From JAAYZM01 sp964510785 (lineage in GTDB: Bacteria; Actinomycetota; Actinomycetes; Actinomycetales; Cellulomonadaceae), in assembly GCA_964510785.1 (NCBI GenBank), contig CAZECM010000083.1:1-13283 (forward strand): a stretch of DNA of 13,283 bases, written 5' to 3'. Position numbers and translations under genes: made by a program. Shown here piece by piece: positions 7,118-13,283 of this stretch (positions are counted from its first letter, which is position 1; every line of letters begins with the position of its first letter). The notes under the pieces were generated by a model that searched no databases, was not told the origin of the DNA, and saw only the letters and a program-made list of their open reading frames with translations.

Positions 7118-7123
7118 ACGCTA
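7118..7123 (-). promoter_or_regulatory. Possible -10 of the fabG operon
   Basis: On the minus strand TAGCGT fits TANNNT, 44 bp before the fabG GTG, which would give a leader of about 35-40 nt carrying the GGGAGGTG Shine-Dalgarno. No clear -35 is seen. The rest of the 163-bp divergent gap 7074-7236 holds GGAC-GTTT-GTCC (7172-7183) and a GC-rich inverted repeat at 7198-7213, neither of known meaning. Confidence 0.3.
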
Positions 7124-7197
7124 CCCAAGTGGGCCGGGCGGCGCTGGTTACACGCCGGACAGGATCCCCACGGACGTTTGTCCACCCCCCACAACCG

Positions 7198-7213
7198 CGG
7201 GGCACGGGCCCCG
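7198..7213. repeat. Inverted repeat upstream of the DUF3099 gene
   Basis: CGGGGC-ACGG-GCCCCG is a perfect 6-bp inverted repeat. It covers the place where a -35 element would lie for the TAGGAT hexamer at 7225-7230. It could be an operator or chance in GC-rich DNA. Confidence 0.3.
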
Positions 7214-7224
7214 ACGTGGGGAAC

Positions 7225-7230
7225 TAGGAT
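7225..7230 (+). promoter_or_regulatory. Putative leaderless promoter -10 of the DUF3099 operon
   Basis: TAGGAT matches TANNNT and is followed by 6 nt (CGTGGG) and the GTG at 7237. The spacing is the same as for glgC, serB and the metallopeptidase. Confidence 0.5.
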
Positions 7231-7236
7231 CGTGGG

Positions 7237-7575
7237 GTGAGGCGGGAGCGGGATCGTGAGCGGGATCGAGCGCCCGAGGTGCAGTCGATCACCTCGGCCC
7301 CCGTGCCGCGCTCCGAGGACATCGCGCGACGCCAGAAGGTCTACCTGATCCAGATGGGGGTGCGCGTCGCCGCGTTCGTCGCGACCGTCGCCACGTGGGG
7401 GCACGTGCCGATGTGGCTCTCCTTCGTCCTGGTGGTGGGTGCGGTCGTCCTGCCCTACACCGCGGTGCTGTTCGCGAACGAGGCCAGCGTCACGCGCGGT
7501 GCCGCCACGGACGTACCGGCCCGCCAGCTCGGCGCGGCCCCCACCACCGAGCACCTGCCGGGAGGCACCTCGTGA
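7237..7575 (+). CDS. DUF3099 family membrane protein
   Basis: A 112-residue small membrane protein. After a charged, arginine-rich start comes the family's conserved VQSITSAPVPRSEDIARRQKVYLIQMGVR (15-43). Two hydrophobic segments at about 40-54 and 58-80 follow, separated by WGHVPMW (54-60), the most recognisable DUF3099 motif, with FANEASV just after the second. The C-terminal 30 residues look disordered. The family is common in actinobacteria and its function is not known. The GTG at 7237 is chosen because of the TAGGAT hexamer 6 nt upstream; starting at the internal GTG of VQSITS would remove only the charged tail. Its stop overlaps the next start (GTGA at 7572-7575), so it is the first gene of a coupled unit with a Cys/His protein and SURF1. 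Confidence 0.85.
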   Translation: MRRERDRERDRAPEVQSITSAPVPRSEDIARRQKVYLIQMGVRVAAFVATVATWGHVPMWLSFVLVVGAVVLPYTAVLFANEASVTRGAATDVPARQLGAAPTTEHLPGGTS

Positions 7576-7811
7576 GCATCCTCGCCGATACGGTCGACGG
7601 CGAGCGCCTCGTGTGCTCTGCCCGCGGGTGCCGTGCCGACGCCGCGTGGGGGCTGTTGTGGAACAACCCCAAGATCCACACGCCCGAGCGCCGCAAGGTG
7701 TGGCTCGCGTGCGACGAGCACCTCGCCTACCTGACGGAGTACCTCGGCGTGCGTTCCTTCCTCAAGGACACCGTCCCCGCGGACTCGTTGCCGCGCGCGG
7801 AGGGGCCGTGA
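7572..7811 (+). CDS. Small Cys/His-motif protein, conserved hypothetical
   Basis: A 79-residue soluble protein of unknown function. It carries two candidate metal-ligand pairs: C15-x4-C20 in VCSARGCR and C47-x2-H50 in ACDEH, separated by the conserved-looking WNNPKIHTPERRKVW (30-44). This layout would fit one structural zinc site. Homologues in actinobacteria are, as I recall, usually hypothetical or wrongly labelled acetone carboxylase; nothing here supports a carboxylase. It has no membrane segment or signal peptide. Its GTG start overlaps the DUF3099 stop and its TGA overlaps the SURF1 GTG, both as GTGA, so all three should be made in step. The position next to SURF1 suggests, but does not show, a link with cytochrome oxidase or membrane biogenesis. 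Confidence 0.82.
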   Translation: MSILADTVDGERLVCSARGCRADAAWGLLWNNPKIHTPERRKVWLACDEHLAYLTEYLGVRSFLKDTVPADSLPRAEGP

Positions 7812-8706
7812 GCTCCTCGGCGCGCCGGGCGGTGGGCCTCGTCGTCGCCGCCGTCGCCGTGGCGGTGGGGTGCACGTTCGCCGGCTTCTGGCAGTGGCAC
7901 CGCGGTGAGGACCGCGAACGGGCCGTCCAGATCCTCGTCGAAAACTACTCGGCCGAGCCCGTCGCGATCGACGCGCTGCTCGACTCCCCCGCCGCGACGC
8001 TCGCGCCGACCGACACCTGGCGCCCCGTGACGCTCACGGGCGCCTATGTCGAGGGCTCGACCATCCTGCTGCGCAACCGCCCCGTCGCGGGCACCCCGTC
8101 GTTCCACCTGCTCGCGCCCTTCACCGTGACGGTGCCCGGTTCCCCCTTCGACGGTGCCGTGCTGGTCGTCGACCGCGGCTGGGTGCCGATCGGCGCGGAT
8201 GCGTCAGACGCGGCGAGCGTCCCCGAGCCCCCGCCGGGCACCGTCACGGTCGAGGTGCGGCTGCGCCCGGCCGAGCGGGCGTCGACCCGGGACGCCCCGT
8301 CGGGTCAGGCCCACTCGATCGCGCCGGTCCCGGTCCTGACGGCGGCCGCCCTGGATCCCGGGTCCGCCGTGGCCAACGTGTACGGCTCCCTCGTGGCGGA
8401 GTCCCCGCCACCCGCCGTCGTCCCCGGCGCCCTCGCGTCGCCGAGCACGGACTACGGCCCGCACCGCTCCTACGCGATGCAGTGGTGGGTCTTCGCCCTC
8501 GGAGCGCTCGGCGGTTTCGGCATGCTCGCCTTCCGGGAGTGGCGCGGGCCCAGGTCGGAGGGTGAGGACGCCGACGACGGCGCACCGACGACGACGGCGC
8601 CCGCCGGACCGACCCGTGCCCCGGGTGCCGGTCCCACCTCTCCCGCGAAGCCCCGCCGGTCGCGACGCCCCACGGCCGAGGAGGAGGAGGACGCCCTCAT
8701 CGACGC

Positions 8707-8734
<28 letters not shown>
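7808..8734 (+). CDS. SURF1 family cytochrome oxidase biogenesis protein
   Basis: A 308-residue SURF1 protein, a membrane factor for assembly of haem-copper cytochrome c oxidase. The expected two-helix hairpin layout is present: a first hydrophobic segment at 8-27 followed by FWQWHRGEDR, a large external domain with LLRNRPVAGTPSFHLL (87-102) and VVDRGWVP (120-127), and a second membrane segment at about 226-243 preceded by the family motif HRSYAMQWW (219-227). Beyond it is an unusual cytoplasmic tail of about 60 residues, rich in Pro, Thr, Ala, with an acidic EEEED run (291-295) and a basic KPRRSRRP. The GTG at 7808 overlaps the previous stop (GTGA). The last 28 bp overlap the 3' end of the convergent ABC-F gene. 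Confidence 0.9.
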
Positions 8735-10374
<1,640 letters not shown>

Positions 10375-10430
10375 TGAGGTTTCCTCCGAAGTGGGGTAGG
10401 CAGACTTAGCAGCGCCCACCAGCGCGGGCC

Positions 10431-10436
10431 AGTCTA
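10431..10436 (-). promoter_or_regulatory. Possible -10 of the ABC-F gene
   Basis: On the minus strand TAGACT fits TANNNT, 56 bp upstream of the chosen GTG, giving a leader of about 50 nt with a strong GGAGGAAA. No clear -35 is visible. Confidence 0.3.
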
Positions 10437-10444
10437 GGACCGGC

Positions 10445-10450
10445 TAGCGT
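10445..10450 (+). promoter_or_regulatory. Possible -10 of the bioYMN operon
   Basis: TAGCGT fits TANNNT, 67 bp before the bioY GTG. Transcription from here would place the inverted repeat at 10476-10495 inside the 5' leader. No clear -35 is visible. Confidence 0.3.
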
Positions 10451-10475
10451 GATCGCCGACCGAGAGTGACCCAGA

Positions 10476-10495
10476 GCGTGCGAGTCCACGCACGC
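10476..10495. promoter_or_regulatory. Perfect inverted repeat in the bioY leader (candidate operator or RNA hairpin)
   Basis: GCGTGCG-AGTCCA-CGCACGC has perfect 7-bp arms around 6 nt and ends 22 bp before the bioY start. As DNA it could bind a dimeric repressor; as RNA it would form a stable hairpin upstream of the GGGGG ribosome-binding region. It does not obviously match operator patterns I know for BirA, BioR or BioQ. Confidence 0.45.
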
Positions 10496-10517
10496 CCCAC
10501 GAGCCTTTGGGGGCCCT

Positions 10518-11141
10518 GTGAGCACCAACCAGCCCGGACCCGCCGCCGTCGACGTCCCCGTCGCGCACACGTCGACGACGACGAACCTCGCGCTCATCGC
10601 CTCGTTCGCCGCCCTCGTGGCCGTGTGTTCGATCATCGCGATCCCCGTGGCCGCGATCTCCACCCCGATCACCCTGCAGACCTTCGCGGTGCTGCTCGCC
10701 GGTGCGGTGCTCGGGGCGCGTCGCGGGGCGCTCGCCGTCCTGCTCTACCTCGCCGTGGGCTTCGCCGGGCTGCCGATCTTCTCCCAGGGCTTCGGTGGTC
10801 CCGCGATGTTCGGGCGCCCCTCGCTCGGCTACCTGCTCGCCTTCCCGCTCGCCGCACTCGTCGTGGGGCTGCTCGTCGAGCGGTTCCGGGCGCGCTCGTG
10901 GGCGCTCAGCACGGGGCTCATCATCGGCGCCGGGGTGGTCGGGTCGCTCGTCGTCTACGCGATCGGCGTGCCCGTCATGGCCGCGCGACTGGGACTCACG
11001 CTCCAGGAGGCGTTCGTCGCCAACCTCACCTTCGTGCCGTTCGACGTGATCAAGCTCGTGCTCGCTGCGATCGTGGCCGCGAGCATCCACCGCGCCTTCC
11101 CCGAGCTGCTCGGCCCCCGCCGGGAGCCCGCGGCGTCGTGA
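10518..11141 (+). CDS. bioY: Biotin transporter BioY (ECF S component)
   Basis: A 207-residue membrane protein, the biotin-binding S component of an ECF transporter. After a polar N-terminus of about 22 residues, six hydrophobic segments are visible between residues 23 and 190. BioY landmarks are ISTPITLQTFAVLLAGAVLGARRG (47-70), GLPIFSQGFGGPAMFGRPSLGYLLAFP (84-110) and FVPFDVIKLVLAA (172-184). The GTG at 10518 has a GGGGG run about 4 nt upstream as a weak Shine-Dalgarno; internal starts are possible because the N-terminal 20 residues are not conserved in kind. It is followed after 13 bp by the ATPase gene and then the T-component gene, so the operon makes a complete high-affinity biotin importer. 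No biotin synthesis gene lies in the window. Confidence 0.93.
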   Translation: MSTNQPGPAAVDVPVAHTSTTTNLALIASFAALVAVCSIIAIPVAAISTPITLQTFAVLLAGAVLGARRGALAVLLYLAVGFAGLPIFSQGFGGPAMFGRPSLGYLLAFPLAALVVGLLVERFRARSWALSTGLIIGAGVVGSLVVYAIGVPVMAARLGLTLQEAFVANLTFVPFDVIKLVLAAIVAASIHRAFPELLGPRREPAAS

Positions 11142-11164
11142 TCGAGCCCACGCCGTGATCGAGC
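11137..11164 (+). repeat. Duplicated start-site segment between bioY and bioM
   Basis: CGTGATCGAGC occurs at 11137-11147 and again at 11154-11164, 17 bp apart. The first copy's GTG overlaps the bioY stop (GTGA) and opens a six-codon frame (MIEPTP) whose TGA overlaps the true bioM GTG, again as GTGA. Confidence 0.6.
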
Positions 11165-11868
11165 TCGACGGCGCAGGGGTGGTGGTCCAGGCCGCCGACC
11201 CCGCCGCGCCGGGGCGCACCCTCGCCCGGACGATCCTCGAACCGTTCTCGGCCGTGCTGACCGAGCGGCGGGTCGCCGTGATCGGGGCGAACGGTTCGGG
11301 CAAGTCCACGCTCGCGCGGCTCGTCAACGGGCTGCGGCTGCCCACCACGGGCCGGGTGCGCACCCTCGGGCTCGACGTCGCCAGGGAGGGTGCGGCGGTG
11401 CGCGCGCGGGTCGGGTTCGTGTTCACCGACCCGGACGCCCAGCTCGTCATGCCGACCGCGGGCGAGGACGTCGCTCTGTCCCTGCGGCGCACCGTGCCCG
11501 ACGCCGGGGAGCGGGCGGCCCGCACCCGTGAGGTGCTGGACCGGTTCGGGCTCGCGGGCCACGTCGACGCGCCCGTGCATGCGCTCTCGGGCGGGCAGAA
11601 GCAGCTCCTCGCGCTCGCGGGGGTGCTCGCGACGGGCCCCGAGGTGCTCGTGTGCGACGAGCCGACCACGCTGCTCGACCTGCGCTGGCGGCGCGTGGTC
11701 GACGAGCTGCTCGACTCCCTCGACGCGCAGGTGCTCCTCGTGACGCACGACCTCGCTGCGGCCGGGCGCGCCGACCGGGTGCTCGTGGTCGACGACGCCC
11801 GCGTCGTGTTCGACGGCGAGCCCGCGGCCGCCGTGGCGCACTACGCCGAGCGGATGGCCGCGCTGTGA
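11155..11868 (+). CDS. bioM: Biotin ECF transporter ATPase BioM
   Basis: A 237-residue CbiO-type ABC ATPase that powers the BioY-BioN complex on the cytoplasmic face. Walker A is GANGSGKST (44-52), the signature is ALSGGQKQL (143-151), Walker B is VLVCDEPTTLLD (164-175) and the switch histidine is H198 in VTHD. In the Q-loop the sequence is FVFTDPDAQLVMPT (88-101): threonine stands where most CbiO/EcfA ATPases have the first glutamine (VFQ), while Q96 of the DAQ element is kept. This may be normal for BioM. The GTG at 11155 gives MIELDGAGVVV, the usual beginning. It is the single ATPase of the system, so a homodimer is expected, unlike group II ECF systems with two ATPases. Confidence 0.92.
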   Translation: MIELDGAGVVVQAADPAAPGRTLARTILEPFSAVLTERRVAVIGANGSGKSTLARLVNGLRLPTTGRVRTLGLDVAREGAAVRARVGFVFTDPDAQLVMPTAGEDVALSLRRTVPDAGERAARTREVLDRFGLAGHVDAPVHALSGGQKQLLALAGVLATGPEVLVCDEPTTLLDLRWRRVVDELLDSLDAQVLLVTHDLAAAGRADRVLVVDDARVVFDGEPAAAVAHYAERMAAL

Positions 11869-11884
11869 GCGGGCGGGAGGCGCG

Positions 11885-12499
11885 ATGAGCCGCTGGTCCG
11901 TGCCGCTCGGGCTCTACCAACCGGGCGCGACGCCGGTCCACCGGCTCGGTGCGGGACCCAAGCTCGCCGCGCTCGCCGCGCTCGGTGTCGCGCTCGTGGT
12001 GTGGCCGCGCTGGCAGGTCGCCGCCGGCGCGCTCACCTTCGTGGTCGCGGTTGCGCTGCTCGCGGGGCTGCGGTGGCGCGAGTCGGCGCGCGGGCTCGCG
12101 CCGATCCTCGTGGTGCTCGCCGTCGTCGCCGCGTTCCAGACGTGGCAGCGCGGCTGGGAGGTCGCCGTCCAGGTGAGTGCCTCGCTGTTCGCTCTCGTGC
12201 TCGCGGGCACCCTCCTCACGGCGACCACGCCGGGCGACCGGCTCGTCGACCTGCTCGTGCGCGGGGCACGACCCTTCGCGCGGCTCGGCCTCGACCCGGA
12301 GGTCTTCGCGCTCGCCGTGGCCCTCATGCTGCGCACCATCCCCGCGCTGCTCGAGGTGTTCGACGAGGCGCGGGACGCCGCGCGGGCGCGCGGGCTCGAC
12401 CGCCAGCCGCGCGCCGTCCTCGTCCCGACGGCCGTACGCACGGTCGCGCGGGCCCACGCCGTCGGCGACGCCCTGGCCGCTCGAGGTCTCGGGGAGTGA
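11885..12499 (+). CDS. bioN: Biotin ECF transporter transmembrane protein BioN (EcfT)
   Basis: A 204-residue T component that couples ATP hydrolysis to the S component. After a polar start (YQPGATPVHRLGAGPKL) come several hydrophobic segments between about residues 26 and 155. The coupling-helix motifs contacting the ATPases are both present: ARARG (166-170) and AARG (198-201), preceded by LRTIPALLEVFDEARD (149-164). It is at the small end for EcfT proteins, as expected for BioN. The ATG at 11885 has GGGAGG 4 nt upstream, and 16 bp separate it from bioM. With bioY and bioM it completes the transporter. Confidence 0.92.
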   Translation: MSRWSVPLGLYQPGATPVHRLGAGPKLAALAALGVALVVWPRWQVAAGALTFVVAVALLAGLRWRESARGLAPILVVLAVVAAFQTWQRGWEVAVQVSASLFALVLAGTLLTATTPGDRLVDLLVRGARPFARLGLDPEVFALAVALMLRTIPALLEVFDEARDAARARGLDRQPRAVLVPTAVRTVARAHAVGDALAARGLGE

Positions 12500-12509
12500 C
12501 TTCGGGCGT

Positions 12510-12515
12510 TACCTT
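12510..12515 (+). promoter_or_regulatory. Putative leaderless promoter -10 of the metallopeptidase gene
   Basis: TACCTT fits TANNNT and is followed by 6 nt (ACGTTT) and the ATG at 12522. There is no Shine-Dalgarno. The hexamer ACGTTT occurs on both sides of the ATG (12516-12521 and 12525-12530). Confidence 0.5.
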
Positions 12516-12521
12516 ACGTTT

Positions 12522-13040
12522 ATGACGTTTCGTGAAGGTGGCCCGTTCTACTGCCCGCCCGACCAGGGCATCTACCTCGACCTGGCGTTCTTCGACCTGC
12601 TGCGGTCACGCTTCGGGGCCTCTGGCGGTCCGCTCGCGGAGATGTACGTCGTGGCGCACGAGTACGGGCACCACATCCAGAACGTCACGGGCTACTTCGA
12701 CCGCGCGGACCGCTCCGGCTCGGGCGAGGACTCCGACTCGGTGCGTCTCGAGCTGCAGGCGGACTGCCTCGCCGGTATGTGGGTGGGTCACGCGGCGACC
12801 GTGCCGGACCCGGACACGGGCGTGATCTTCCTCGAGCCGATCACGGTCGAAGAGCTCCGGGATGCGCTCTCCGCGGCCGAGTCCGTCGGGGACGACCACA
12901 TCCAGTCCTCGTCGGGCGGCGGCATCAACCCGGACCTGTGGACGCACGGCTCGAGCGAGCAACGCCAGAGGTGGTTCACGATCGGCTACGAGCAAGGCTC
13001 GTTCGAAGCCTGCGACACCTTCGAGACCGCCACCCTGTAG
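12522..13040 (+). CDS. Neutral zinc metallopeptidase (YpfJ/Zn_peptidase family), N-terminal region deleted
   Basis: A 172-residue protein matching the catalytic half of the YpfJ-type family (Pfam Zn_peptidase). It contains GPFYCPPDQGIYLDLAFF (7-24), the zinc motif HEYGH (46-50), ELQADCLAGMWVGH (77-90) and the family's usual end WTHGSSEQRQRWFTIGYEQG. Intact members are about 290-300 residues: a short start often reading MTFREG or MTFN, then a glycine-rich stretch, one membrane helix, and a linker before GPFYCP. Here MTFREG joins GPFYCP directly and in frame, so roughly 120 residues, including the only membrane anchor, are absent. The original start and its promoter-like hexamer are kept, as is the 3' end. 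It is either a real internal deletion leaving a soluble domain, or an assembly collapse. Activity without the upstream half is doubtful. Confidence 0.82.
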   Translation: MTFREGGPFYCPPDQGIYLDLAFFDLLRSRFGASGGPLAEMYVVAHEYGHHIQNVTGYFDRADRSGSGEDSDSVRLELQADCLAGMWVGHAATVPDPDTGVIFLEPITVEELRDALSAAESVGDDHIQSSSGGGINPDLWTHGSSEQRQRWFTIGYEQGSFEACDTFETATL

Positions 13041-13061
13041 CGTCCGCCGGTCGGTCTGGGC

Positions 13062-13283
13062 CTAGATGTTGAAGCCTAGGGCTCGCATCTGCTCGCGGCC
13101 GTCGTCGGTGATCTTCTCGGGACCCCACGGCGGCATCCACACCCAGTTGATGCGGAAGCCGTTGACGAGCCCGTCGAGGCACTGGGCCGTCTGGTCCTCG
13201 ATGACGTCCGTCAACGGGCACGCCGCCGAGGTCAGGGTCATGTCGATGACGGCGTTGTTGCCGGGCTCGTCATCGAGCCCGGC
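13062..13283 (-). CDS. SufT/MIP18-family Fe-S cluster assembly factor, N-terminus outside the window
   Basis: The last 73 residues of a DUF59 (MIP18/PaaD-like) protein, which helps mature iron-sulfur clusters. The key cysteine lies in LTSAACPLTD, the family's TSxxCPL-type motif. The end, NWVWMPPWGPEKITDDGREQMRALGFNI, is typical of the actinobacterial protein encoded after sufU in suf operons. The frame is open to the right edge, so about 30-50 N-terminal residues and any suf genes lie beyond it. It is convergent with the metallopeptidase gene, 21 bp away; I see no convincing terminator in that gap. Confidence 0.9.
   Translation of the reverse strand, partial: AGLDDEPGNNAVIDMTLTSAACPLTDVIEDQTAQCLDGLVNGFRINWVWMPPWGPEKITDDGREQMRALGFNI

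Noticed and set aside
7074..7205. Longer FabG start at 7205
   Set aside because: The added residues are unlike FabG, and the GTG at 7073 has a strong Shine-Dalgarno directly upstream.
12177..12521. N-terminal extension of the metallopeptidase reading back through bioN
   Set aside because: That frame overlaps bioN out of frame and gives Arg/Ser-rich sequence unlike the family; the ATG at 12522 has the family start and a promoter-like hexamer.
13041..13080. CCTAG/CTAGG inverted repeat near the metallopeptidase and sufT-like 3' ends as a terminator
   Set aside because: The arms are only 5 bp with a 10-nt spacer and most of it lies inside the sufT-like coding sequence.

Overview
This window is GC-rich, tightly packed chromosomal DNA from an actinobacterium. 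Evidence: very high GC with strongly G/C-biased third codon positions, many GTG starts, a divergent glgA/glgC pair, an InhA-type enoyl-ACP reductase next to FabG, a DUF3099 protein and a SufT-type Fe-S factor. The gene set suggests the Micrococcales (Cellulomonas/Sanguibacter-like), but this is an inference from memory of synteny, not a search. No gene-free stretch exceeds 300 bases; the two longest are 7074-7236 (163 bp) and 10375-10517 (143 bp).

Layout, left to right. Bases 1-858 (minus): an SPFH/stomatin-like membrane protein, cut by the window edge, behind its usual partner NfeD. Bases 939-2958 (minus): an orphan ABC ATPase and a GT4-type glycogen/maltose-1-phosphate synthase (GlgA/GlgM). 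Divergent from these is glgC (3050-4291), which makes the ADP-glucose that GlgA uses, followed by serB (4349-5005). Bases 5024-7073 (minus): an operon fabG - inhA-type fabI - sixA-like phosphatase, the first two being successive FAS-II reductases. Bases 7237-8734 (plus): a three-gene overlapping unit of DUF3099 protein, small Cys/His protein and SURF1. The SURF1 gene overlaps, tail to tail, an ABC-F ATPase (8707-10374, minus). Bases 10518-12499 (plus): a complete biotin ECF transporter bioY-bioM-bioN. Then comes a neutral zinc metallopeptidase (12522-13040) that has lost its membrane anchor and linker, and at the right edge, on minus, the C-terminal part of a SufT/MIP18 Fe-S assembly factor.

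Assembly. Ten Ns sit inside the ABC-F gene and the sequence on each side folds back on itself, so both contig ends are strand-switch chimeras. The intact gene can be rebuilt from the sequence (532 aa). Other oddities here, especially the shortened metallopeptidase, must be judged with this in mind.

Regulatory pattern. Five genes (glgA, glgC, serB, the DUF3099 gene and the metallopeptidase) have a TANNNT hexamer exactly 6 or 7 nt before the start codon and little or no Shine-Dalgarno, which is the layout of leaderless transcripts. Three candidate operator-like elements are also visible: four phased GGYARAGYG repeats before nfeD, a perfect 7-bp inverted repeat before bioY, and a short palindrome before serB. 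I see no mobile element, CRISPR array or RNA gene. Most of the window is housekeeping sequence; I do not see a convincing new multi-gene system.
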